Assembly (NCBI GenBank): GCA_964636345.1
Contig: CAZWRL010000028.1
Coordinates: forward strand, 1 to 8,149
Length of the DNA: 8,149 bases
Direction of reading: 5' to 3'
DNA from: JBBTXJ01 sp964636345
GTDB lineage: Bacteria > Patescibacteriota > Patescibacteriia > Magasanikbacterales > JBBTXJ01
Shown here: positions 1-5,547 of the stretch, in pieces
How the letters are laid out: each line of letters starts with the position of its first letter
How positions within the stretch are numbered: position 1 is the stretch's first letter
The notes under the pieces: generated by a model
What the model saw: only the letters and a program-made list of their open reading frames with translations
Told to the model about the DNA's origin: nothing
Databases searched by the model: none
Made by a program: the position numbers and the translations under genes

Positions 1-2331
1 CTCGCGCTCGACCTCGACCGCGTCGTCGAGGAGGGGCTGAACCGGTCCGGCGGTAGGACTCGGCAGCAGGTGTTCCATCTGAAGGATGTGCTGGCCGAGA
101 AGGGCAGCAGCGGTGTTCGCAGTTTCATCGATGGGTTCAGGCATGACACCTGGGCCGGCCGGGTGTTCTCGCGCGTGGACGCGAAGAACATCGCGTACGC
201 GTTCACCGGCATCGCCCTGGGCTGCTTGCCGGGCATGCCGCGGCAGAACAAGGACGCGCTCTGGGCGGCGATCCAGCCGTTCATGAGCGGGAACAACCTG
301 CCACCCGAACATCGGGCGTACGACTTCGCTGACATCATCAGCGAGGAGATCACCCTCGCGAAGCGGGCGGCGGCGGAGACCCGCGCGAAGCGGGTGAAGG
401 AGACCGTGTCCGTCTTCGATCTCGTCTCTGGCGGGCGGCTCAAGCCGCTCGCGAAGGACGTGCAGGCGGCCGGGCGCAAGCTCGAGCCGGGTGTCGTCTA
501 CGACGGCAAGGTGGTGAGCGCCGCCGAGTGGGGCGTGTTCGTCACCATGACGGGTCAGCACGAGGGTCTGAAGGGCCTGGTGCACGTGAGCGTCATGGCC
601 GGCCAGCTGCGCCCGGGCATCGAGACCCAGGAGCGGCTGAACGAGAAGTACCCGCCCAACACGGCCGTCCGGGTGAAGTACATCGAGACGACCAAGAGCG
701 GGATCTCGTTCCAGTTCGAGGAGGACGCGGCGACCGTCAAGGCGGAGGCGCGGATCGAGCGCGGGCGCTATCCGCGCGTCGGCGATTTTCACCCCGATGC
801 GACGGTGGTCAAGATCGGCGAGAAGGGCGACACGATCGTCGTGTCGTTCAATGGTTGGCGCGGTGCCGTCTACGTCGGCGACATCGGCTGGCCGGTGCCG
901 AGGAACGATGCGGAGCGCGCCGACAGCAAGAAGCGGCTCACGAAGACCTTCCCGGAGGGTCGGGAGCTCTGCGTGGAGGTCATCCGCGTGGAGCGCAAGC
1001 CCGACCGCCAGGGCATCATGAGGGATCGCTTCGGCCTGAAGACGATCCCGCCCGAGGAGTTCGCCCGGCGGAAGGGCGGCTCGCACGGGCAGGGCGGCGG
1101 GAGCCACACGGCGTCCACGGCCAGGTCGGCCGCGGGCGACGACGCGGAGGCCGAACGGGCCACGGCGGGTCCGGCGGAGTCGGAGGAGCGGCGGCAGACG
1201 GTGGAGGTGGACCTGGACACGATCACCGGGAAGCCGGTGGAGTGCAAGCAGAACCCGGACAACGGGACCTGCGTGATCCACACGAACGGTCAGGCCGTCA
1301 CGATGATGCCGGGCGAGCACTTCTGCANNNNNNNNNNNNNNNNNNNNNNNNNNNNNNNNNNNNNNNNNNNNNNNNNNNNNNNNNNNNNNNNNNNNNNNNN
1401 NNNNNNNNNNNNNNNNNNNNNNNNNNNCGAGCAGGCGAACGAGGGCGACCTCGAGATCCTCGCGGAGATCCGAGAGTTCGTCCGCAAGCGCACGCTCATC
1501 ACCAGGGAGCAGGCGTGGGCCGAGAAGGAGCGCATGTTCCAGCTCGGCCGGAAGTACGGGGTGAACGACGAGCTCATGGATCGCCTGATCCGGCGCTCCT
1601 ACGGGACCGTGGAGCAGGTGGAGCAGGACGCCAAGGTGGCCAGCGAGAAGGCCTACCGGGCACGCCTCGTGGCAGCTGACGTGAGGTTCATCTGCATGGC
1701 GAACGGCGGCCTCGGCGGGCACAAGACGTCGTGGTTCATGGACGCGAACAGGACGAATCAGCTCCACCTGGAGCTGGTGGAGATCCTCACCGCGGTGGTC
1801 CCGAAGGGCCACTCCGCGCGGCACATGGCCGAGAGGATCGCCAAGGAGGCGGAGGACGGTTTGCCGCTCTGCCTGAGGTGCGCCGATCTTCGGCTCAGGT
1901 GGGTCTACGACCTCCTCGCGGAGGAGAAGAACGGCCTCATCCTGGGCAAAGCGCACCAGGAGTTGATGGGCATCTGTCCGGCGAACAACTCCGGGCAGAG
2001 GCCGAGGGTCTTCACCCTCGTCAACCGGGAGCCGCATCTGCGGGCTCACGAGGCCTACGAGGAGGCGCTCGCGCAGAGGGAGGAACGGACCCGAGTTGCT
2101 GAGGCCATCAGGGATCCGGCGCCGCGGTTGGGTGACAGTCCCGAGACGGCGCGTGTCAAGAAGGTGACGCGGGCGCAGAGGGGCGGTGCGTTCAGCCAGA
2201 ACCCGCGGCCGGCCGCCGACTACACCGGCCAGAAGAAGGACAAGGCCATCAGAGATGCGCTGATCCGTGCCGAGATGCGGGGCGGATCTGGTGGCGACAA
2301 GAGCAAGAACAAGGGCGGCAAGAGGAAGTAG
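1..2331 (+). CDS. Unrecognised GC-rich protein with S1-like RNA-binding segments (5' partial, interrupted by gap)
   Basis: The frame is open from base 1, so the gene probably starts outside the window. A GTG at 70 is the first internal candidate start, but the 23 codons before it are coding-like and have no stop. About 776 codons are spanned, 34 of them undetermined. Around 481-720 a segment with G-V-V-Y-D-G-K-V then W-G-V-F-V and G-L-V-H-V-S resembles an S1/OB-fold RNA-binding domain. A second, weaker S1-like segment lies at about 772-1041 (G-A-V-Y-V-G-D-I). Then come a Gly/Ser/Ala-rich linker, three cysteines before the gap, and after it an acidic/basic helical region, a C-L-R-C pair near 1870-1881 and a Lys/Gly/Arg-rich tail. 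S1 domains usually bind RNA, but I do not recognise the full-length family and assign no process. Codon use is strongly GC3-biased, unlike the rest of the window. The two sides of the gap may be one gene or two. Confidence 0.72.
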   Translation, partial: LALDLDRVVEEGLNRSGGRTRQQVFHLKDVLAEKGSSGVRSFIDGFRHDTWAGRVFSRVDAKNIAYAFTGIALGCLPGMPRQNKDALWAAIQPFMSGNNLPPEHRAYDFADIISEEITLAKRAAAETRAKRVKETVSVFDLVSGGRLKPLAKDVQAAGRKLEPGVVYDGKVVSAAEWGVFVTMTGQHEGLKGLVHVSVMAGQLRPGIETQERLNEKYPPNTAVRVKYIETTKSGISFQFEEDAATVKAEARIERGRYPRVGDFHPDATVVKIGEKGDTIVVSFNGWRGAVYVGDIGWPVPRNDAERADSKKRLTKTFPEGRELCVEVIRVERKPDRQGIMRDRFGLKTIPPEEFARRKGGSHGQGGGSHTASTARSAAGDDAEAERATAGPAESEERRQTVEVDLDTITGKPVECKQNPDNGTCVIHTNGQAVTMMPGEHFCXXXXXXXXXXXXXXXXXXXXXXXXXXXXXXXXXXEQANEGDLEILAEIREFVRKRTLITREQAWAEKERMFQLGRKYGVNDELMDRLIRRSYGTVEQVEQDAKVASEKAYRARLVAADVRFICMANGGLGGHKTSWFMDANRTNQLHLELVEILTAVVPKGHSARHMAERIAKEAEDGLPLCLRCADLRLRWVYDLLAEEKNGLILGKAHQELMGICPANNSGQRPRVFTLVNREPHLRAHEAYEEALAQREERTRVAEAIRDPAPRLGDSPETARVKKVTRAQRGGAFSQNPRPAADYTGQKKDKAIRDALIRAEMRGGSGGDKSKNKGGKRK
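1328..1427. other. Assembly gap (100 N) inside the S1-like gene
   Basis: Exactly 100 undetermined bases, which is the usual placeholder length for a gap of unknown size. The frame on both sides is frame 1, so the reading frame appears to continue, but by chance that would happen one time in three. The protein between the last pre-gap cysteine and the post-gap E-Q-A-N-E-G stretch is unknown. Confidence 0.98.
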
Positions 2332-2344
2332 CCGCGAGTCCCAC

Positions 2345-2386
2345 GGGGCCTGGTCATCATCGATGATCAGGCCCCTCTTTTTTTTT
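2345..2386 (+). terminator. Strong intrinsic terminator after the S1-like gene
   Basis: A 14-bp stem (GGGGCCTGGTCATC at 2345-2358 with GATGATCAGGCCCC at 2362-2375, one G-U pair) closes a 3-base ATC loop. It is followed by TC and nine T at 2378-2386. It lies 13 bases after the TAG stop at 2331. The long GC-rich stem resembles the terminators of the high-GC left part rather than the short-stem terminator at 4205-4231. Confidence 0.9.
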
Positions 2387-2400
2387 ACAAATAAGTGTCG

Positions 2401-2406
2401 TACAAT
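2401..2406 (+). promoter_or_regulatory. Probable -10 box of the tyrosine recombinase gene
   Basis: TACAAT at 2401-2406 is a 5-of-6 match to TATAAT and stands six bases before the GTG at 2413, so transcription would begin at or next to that codon. The -35 position (about 2378-2383) is only a T-run and is a poor match. No Shine-Dalgarno sequence is present. Together this suggests a leaderless mRNA. If the composition break at about 2387 is an assembly error, the true -35 region is missing. Confidence 0.5.
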
Positions 2407-2412
2407 AGACGC

Positions 2413-3378
2413 GTGATCAAAAACAAAACACTCCAACACTACATCACGGATTTTTTGGAATACTGCGAGGTGGAGCGCGGGAGATCGCCGCGCACCGTGG
2501 CGAATTACGCGTTTTATCTTGGGCGATTCGCGGAATTTGCGCACAACGTGAAGCCAGAAAAAATAACCGATGAGGCGGTGCATAATTATCGTTTGTGGTT
2601 GAATCGTTTGACGGATCGTGATGGAGAACCGCTCAAGAAGAATACGCAGAATTATCACCTGATTGCGCTTCGTAGTTTTCTCAAATATCTTGCGCGGCAT
2701 GACGCGGTAAGTTTGGCGCCGGAAAAAATTGAACTCGCGCGCGTACCAGAACGGGACGTGACTTTTTTGGAAGGAGAGGAGGTGGAACGCCTGCTTGCCG
2801 CGCCGCTTGCGCGGCTTGAAAAAGCAACGCCCACACAACAACTGACCGCGCTTAGAGACAAGGTAATTATTGAAATGTTATTCTGCACAGGGCTTCGCGT
2901 TTCAGAACTCTCGCATTTGAAGCGCGAGGATATTTCGCTCAAGCGGACGGAATTTACGGTGCGCGGCAAGGGGAGTAAAAAGCGCGTGGCGTTTATGTCA
3001 AAAGAGGCGCGCGCGTGGCTCGCCAAATATCTTGCCGCCAGGCGCGACGTTAATCCGTATATTTTTGTTCCGCATGATCGGGCGCAAAAAGCAGAAAAGC
3101 GGAAGAAAGATACCGATGCCGCATGCTTGACATCGCGGTCAATTCAGCGTATTATAGAGCGCTACGCGGTGGCCGCAGGGATCACTAAGTCGGTTTCGCC
3201 GCACACGCTCCGCCACTCGTTTGCCACGGATCTTCTGCGGAATGGGGCGGATATACGCGCGGTGCAGGCAATGCTCGGGCATTCGTCCATTACCACCACG
3301 CAAATTTATACGCATATTACGGATAAAGGATTGCGTGAAGTGCACGAAAAATTTCATAGAAAAAATCCGGGCCCATAG
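2413..3378 (+). CDS. Tyrosine recombinase, XerC/XerD type
   Basis: Site-specific recombinase of the phage-integrase family, 321 aa, a normal length for XerC/XerD. These proteins resolve chromosome dimers at dif sites, and related ones integrate mobile DNA. The N-terminal SAM-like DNA-binding domain covers about residues 1-105 (E-V-E-R-G-R-S-P-R-T-V near its start). The catalytic domain follows with the complete set: Arg162 in T-G-L-R-V-S-E-L, Lys186 in R-G-K-G, His264 and Arg267 in H-T-L-R-H-S-F-A-T, His290 in L-G-H-S, and nucleophile Tyr299 in I-Y-T-H. I chose GTG 2413 because the in-frame GTG at 2395 would put the -10 box inside the gene. The 2395 start would add six residues. The last codons and the TAG stop overlap the 5' end of tRNA-Arg. 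XerC and XerD cannot be told apart here. A housekeeping role is more likely than an integrase role, as no att repeats or phage genes are seen. Confidence 0.93.
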   Translation: MIKNKTLQHYITDFLEYCEVERGRSPRTVANYAFYLGRFAEFAHNVKPEKITDEAVHNYRLWLNRLTDRDGEPLKKNTQNYHLIALRSFLKYLARHDAVSLAPEKIELARVPERDVTFLEGEEVERLLAAPLARLEKATPTQQLTALRDKVIIEMLFCTGLRVSELSHLKREDISLKRTEFTVRGKGSKKRVAFMSKEARAWLAKYLAARRDVNPYIFVPHDRAQKAEKRKKDTDAACLTSRSIQRIIERYAVAAGITKSVSPHTLRHSFATDLLRNGADIRAVQAMLGHSSITTTQIYTHITDKGLREVHEKFHRKNPGP

Positions 3379-3440
3379 TTCAACGGATAGAACAGCGCTC
3401 TTCTAAGGCGTTGATGTAGGTTCGATTCCTACTGGGCCCA
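3369..3440 (+). tRNA. tRNA-Arg (anticodon TCT)
   Basis: Full cloverleaf of 72 nt. Acceptor GGGCCCA (3369-3375) pairs with TGGGCCC (3433-3439). The D stem is GTTC/GAAC with an 8-base loop. The anticodon arm is GCGCT/GGCGT with two G-U wobbles and loop CTTCTAA, giving anticodon TCT. The variable region is TGAT. The T arm is GTAGG/CCTAC with loop TTCGATT, and the discriminator is A3440. CCA is not encoded (CTA follows), so a CCA-adding enzyme is needed. The first ten bases overlap the end of the recombinase gene, and the stop codon TAG is formed by tRNA bases 8-10. No convincing separate promoter is seen, so it may share the recombinase transcript. Confidence 0.96.
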
Positions 3441-3452
3441 CTAGGTTTGGTA

Positions 3453-3481
3453 TTGCCAGGTAGAGGTATATTGGTTATACT
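3453..3481 (+). promoter_or_regulatory. Sigma70-like promoter of tRNA-His
   Basis: TTGCCA at 3453-3458 (5 of 6 to TTGACA), a spacer of exactly 17 bases, and TATACT at 3476-3481 (5 of 6 to TATAAT). Expected start of transcription is near 3488, giving a leader of about nine bases before the tRNA at 3497. It is the best consensus promoter in the window. Confidence 0.8.
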
Positions 3482-3496
3482 TGCCTTAATGAGTGT

Positions 3497-3568
3497 GGTG
3501 GCCATGGTGTAGCGGTAACACAGAAGCTTGTGGAGCTTTTGTCGAGGGTTCGACTCCCTCTGGTCACC
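3497..3568 (+). tRNA. tRNA-His (anticodon GTG)
   Basis: G3497 is the extra G at position -1 and faces discriminator C3568; this G-1:C73 pair is the identity mark of histidine tRNA. Acceptor GTGGCCA (3498-3504) pairs with TGGTCAC (3561-3567) with one G-U. The D stem is GTGT/ACAC with loop AGCGGTA. The anticodon arm is GAAGC/GCTTT with loop TTGTGGA, giving anticodon GTG. The variable region is TGTC, and the T arm is GAGGG/CCCTC with loop TTCGACT. CCA is not encoded (CAA follows). It ends three bases before the assembly gap. Confidence 0.96.
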
Positions 3569-3571
3569 CAA

Positions 3572-3671
3572 NNNNNNNNNNNNNNNNNNNNNNNNNNNNN
3601 NNNNNNNNNNNNNNNNNNNNNNNNNNNNNNNNNNNNNNNNNNNNNNNNNNNNNNNNNNNNNNNNNNNNNNN
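3572..3671. other. Assembly gap (100 N) between tRNA-His and the isomerase gene
   Basis: Exactly 100 N, a placeholder. About half of the isomerase gene (roughly 450-500 bases, judged from the family's usual 320-350 residues) is missing. The true gap is therefore probably several hundred bases unless the gene is truncated or the join is wrong. Confidence 0.98.
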
Positions 3672-4222
3672 TACGGTTGGCGAATTTTTCTTCCGATGAC
3701 GTGACACGTGTTGCAACGGTGGCGCGTGAGATGTGGCACAAGGTTCGCTTTGAAGAACCATACGCTCGCAACCCCGCAAAACGTCTGGCAGAGACGCTGG
3801 AAGACAAAATTCCGGTGTTTATCGCCACGCGTTTTTTGGGCGGCGCGTTGCACACGATTACCAACCAACTGCAGGAAAATGCGAAACATTTCAGTGTATT
3901 TTTTCGACTGCCGGAACTTAACCATCATCTGCTGGAAGCGCTGTCGTTTCCTTCGGGCATTAATAAAAAATTACACGCCGTTTTATTTGATAGCGCGCTC
4001 GCCACTCCGCTTAATAGAGAACGTTTGATGTTAACCCGAGAGGTGTTGCGTAAACAAGGTGTTGAAAGTACGTTACATCTCTTGCGTGCCGAAGAATCTT
4101 TGGCCACCTCGCTTGAGCTGGTGATGCTTGGTGGCGCGACCGGAGTGTATCTCGCATTTTTACACAAACAGAACCCGGTAAAGATACCGTGGGTTGATTA
4201 CTTCAAAAAACACCTCCACTAA
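3672..4222 (+). CDS. Bifunctional phosphoglucose/phosphomannose isomerase, C-terminal half (5' partial)
   Basis: 182 residues are visible; the start lies in or beyond the gap. The family (SIS fold, EC 5.3.1.8/5.3.1.9) interconverts glucose-6-P or mannose-6-P with fructose-6-P in cytosolic glycolysis and sugar-nucleotide supply. Supporting signs are N-P-A-K-R-L-A-E-T-L followed by I-P-V-F-I-A-T-R-F-L-G (entry of the second SIS domain), then N-Q-L-Q-E-N-A-K. After these come P-E-L-N-H-H with the Glu/His pair placed as in the family active site, and the typical end V-Y-L-A-F-L then I-P-W-V-D-Y-F-K-K-H-L. Members are usually 320-350 aa, so the N-terminal SIS domain is missing. The stop codon at 4220-4222 interlocks with the stop of the convergent gene, and the last codons carry the terminator of that opposing operon. 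Family assignment is from remembered motifs; which sugar is preferred cannot be told. Confidence 0.82.
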
Positions 4223-4231
4223 CGAGAGGTG
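4205..4231 (-). terminator. Intrinsic terminator of the pilin operon, inside the end of the isomerase gene
   Basis: On the minus strand, CACCTC (4231-4226), a 9-base loop (4225-4217) and GAGGTG (4216-4211) form a 6-bp stem followed by six T (4210-4205). The TAG stop of the last pilin gene lies in the loop. The T-run and the 3' arm lie inside the coding sequence of the convergent isomerase gene. On the plus strand no T-run follows the stem, so it should work in one direction only. Confidence 0.72.
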
Positions 4232-4518
4232 AGAGATTCAATAACAAAACTGGTGATAGCGTAGGAGGTGAGAACAATAGCAAAACCAATAACCGCGCGG
4301 CCGATGATGGTTTTTGCTTGGGTGACTTTTTTATCAACGCCGCCGGAGGTCATCCAGAGGGCACCGCCGTAGATGATAAGGCAGAGGAGCACCAAGCCGG
4401 TTAGAGCGAGACCGGCTCTAATAATATTGCTCGCGTACGTTTGAACATTTTGGTCAGAGGCAATGCCGGCAGACGCCCCCAGTTGTTCAAACATTCCTTG
4501 CGCATCGCCAAGAGCCAT
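4219..4518 (-). CDS. VirB2/TrbC-like pilin-type protein, paralog 6 of 6 in the operon, no signal peptide
   Basis: 99 aa membrane protein. A 35-residue N-terminal part without a signal peptide is followed by helix 1 (about 36-51, ending I-I-Y-G-G), then W-M-T-S-G-G with K-K-V-T-Q-A-K, and helix 2 (about 72-93, with S-Y-A-I-T-S-F-V-I). This helix-loop-helix core is shared by all six proteins of the operon and matches the T4SS pilin (VirB2/TrbC) type common in Patescibacteria. The ATG at 4518 was chosen because it follows the TAA of the preceding gene by one base (TAATATG) with AGGG eight bases upstream. A longer frame back to 4617 would overlap the neighbour and adds a non-signal-like stretch. 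It is the last gene before the terminator. The likely role is an inner-membrane or surface appendage subunit; this is inferred from family and context only. Confidence 0.85.
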   Translation of the reverse strand: MALGDAQGMFEQLGASAGIASDQNVQTYASNIIRAGLALTGLVLLCLIIYGGALWMTSGGVDKKVTQAKTIIGRAVIGFAIVLTSYAITSFVIESLTSR

Positions 4519-4519
4519 A

Positions 4520-5005
4520 TTAAATACCCTGACACGCAAGGGCACAGTCGCCCAGCGCGTCCTGATCGTCGGGGAATTGATCAATACAGGATTGTTCGCA
4601 GGCATTTGCGGCGCCACTGCCGGTATCCGTGACCGCTTTTAAGACGAAATCAGTGATGGCGTAGGCGCCTACGACAATCGCGATGCCAATAATGGCATTG
4701 GTAATAGTGTCTTTTGCTTGGGTAACGTATTTTTCTTCGCCGCGCGCGGTCATCCAGCGGAATCCGCCATAGAGCATGAGACCTAAAAAGATAAGGCCGA
4801 GCAAGGAAAGGCCGGCGCCCACCATTTTTCCCACCACTTGCGGCAGATTACTATCGGTATTGAGGCCAGCAACTTCTGCGGTTGCGCGCAGGCCGTAATC
4901 GCCAGCTGCATGAGCAGAGAGTGGCACAAAAAATGCAACGATCGCGGTCAGCGCAACAATGGTGAGTGCGATGGGTAAAAAATTGTACAAAGCGAGTCGT
5001 TGCAT
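4520..5005 (-). CDS. VirB2/TrbC-like pilin-type protein with C-terminal double CX3C tail
   Basis: 161 aa. A signal peptide (hydrophobic residues 9-29, cleavage likely after S-A-H-A near residue 33) is followed by a short exported segment. Helix 1 spans about 63-81 (L-Y-G-G), then R-W-M-T-A-R-G with V-T-Q-A-K, and helix 2 about 102-123 (A-Y-A-I-T-D-F-V-L). Beyond this core the protein has an unusual tail with Cys136, Cys140, Cys154 and Cys158, that is CX3C-X13-CX3C. By the expected topology (loop with positive charges inside) the tail is outside the membrane, where two disulfides could pin a helical hairpin; this is inference. ATG 5005 has no clear Shine-Dalgarno sequence. The stop is one base before the start of the next gene, so translation is probably coupled. 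A stem-loop at 5025-5054 lies just upstream. Confidence 0.86.
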   Translation of the reverse strand: MQRLALYNFLPIALTIVALTAIVAFFVPLSAHAAGDYGLRATAEVAGLNTDSNLPQVVGKMVGAGLSLLGLIFLGLMLYGGFRWMTARGEEKYVTQAKDTITNAIIGIAIVVGAYAITDFVLKAVTDTGSGAANACEQSCIDQFPDDQDALGDCALACQGI

Positions 5006-5024
5006 GGGACGATGGTAAGAAGTT

Positions 5025-5054
5025 TGCGTAAGGCGCCAGCTAGCGCCTTACGTA
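5025..5054 (-). promoter_or_regulatory. Perfect 12-bp stem-loop between two pilin genes
   Basis: Arms 5025-5036 and 5043-5054 (core GTAAGGCGC/GCGCCTTAC, one G-U at 5026/5053) enclose a 6-base loop. It sits in the 65-base space between the gene ending at 5071 and the gene starting at 5005. No T-run follows on either strand, so it is not a classical terminator. It could protect the 3' end of the upstream pilin mRNA, attenuate read-through, or act as a processing site. The space also shows no clear promoter. Confidence 0.6.
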
Positions 5055-5070
5055 GAAAAGTGATTGTTCG

Positions 5071-5499
5071 TTATGCTGGTTGATTGCTTACCGCGGTTGT
5101 TAAGCTCTCCACCACAAAGGTGGTGATCGCAAATGCGGATAACACAATTGCCATACCAATAATACCTTGGAAGATAAGCCGCTTTGCTTCTTTGACCTTG
5201 TCTTCGTTACCGCCGGCTGTCATCCATTTGAAGCCACCCATCAAGACAATAACGAGCGCCACGACGCCAAGCAAGCTTAAGGCAACGCGGATAATGCTGG
5301 TGATGGTTGCTTGTAAACTCTGTGTGCCAAGACCGGATGCTTCTCCGTAGTACAAACCGAGTTCCGTTGCGGTGATGGCCGCCTTATTTTCGCTACCCTC
5401 GTTCTTCCTCGGCTGCGCACTCGCGATTGCCGGAGCGAGCAAGAGCGCTGTTGTTGAAGCGCCCACAAGCGCCATGCGCGCGACATTCATGATTTTCAT
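5071..5499 (-). CDS. VirB2/TrbC-like pilin-type protein with the strongest ribosome-binding site in the operon
   Basis: 142 aa. A signal peptide covers residues 1-28 (M-K-I-M-N-V-A-R then a hydrophobic stretch, A-S-A before the expected cut). A polar exported part runs to about 66. Helix 1 is about 69-89 (M-G-G-F), then K-W-M-T-A-G-G with D-K-V-K-E-A-K-R, and helix 2 is about 108-131 (F-A-I-T-T-F-V-V), with a short tail. It is close to the two downstream paralogs in the core. The start at 5499 is fixed by a good Shine-Dalgarno sequence. A second ATG at 5490 is also in frame but is spaced worse. Strong initiation and the hairpin behind the gene would fit a major subunit made in excess, which is an inference. 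No cysteines occur. Confidence 0.88.
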   Translation of the reverse strand: MKIMNVARMALVGASTTALLLAPAIASAQPRKNEGSENKAAITATELGLYYGEASGLGTQSLQATITSIIRVALSLLGVVALVIVLMGGFKWMTAGGNEDKVKEAKRLIFQGIIGMAIVLSAFAITTFVVESLTTAVSNQPA

Positions 5500-5503
5500 A
5501 ATG

Positions 5504-5514
5504 TCACCCCCTTT
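5504..5514 (-). promoter_or_regulatory. Shine-Dalgarno sequence of the pilin gene starting at 5499
   Basis: The minus strand reads AAAGGGGGTGA four bases before the ATG. Its GGGGGTG part differs by one base from the ideal GGAGGTG. No other gene in the operon has a comparable site, so this one decides the start at 5499 and suggests higher translation of that gene. In the 48-base space from 5500 to 5547 I find no convincing promoter. Confidence 0.7.
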
Positions 5515-5547
5515 CGTGTAAAAATATTCATACGATATTATGTGAAA

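Noticed and set aside
528..1679. Long second-frame readings over the GC-rich gene on both strands
   Set aside because: High GC removes stop codons in all frames. These readings are Arg/Gly-rich low-complexity shadows of the frame-1 gene.
3336..3368. Possible own promoter of tRNA-Arg (TTGCGT, then CATAGA) inside the end of the recombinase gene
   Set aside because: Only three of six bases match at each box, no better than chance in such sequence.
2387..3440. Integrase next to a tRNA gene as the border of an integrated mobile element
   Set aside because: The recombinase lies on the 5' side of the tRNA, whereas elements normally insert at the 3' end. I see no repeated copy of the tRNA 3' end and no phage or plasmid genes to the right.
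3380..3928. Minus-strand reading across both tRNAs and the gap
   Set aside because: It is antisense to two good tRNAs and the isomerase, and passes through 100 N.
5500..5547. Internal promoter upstream of the pilin gene starting at 5499 (CATAAT on the minus strand)
   Set aside because: The -10-like box has no -35 partner at a usable distance; the AT-richness alone is not enough.
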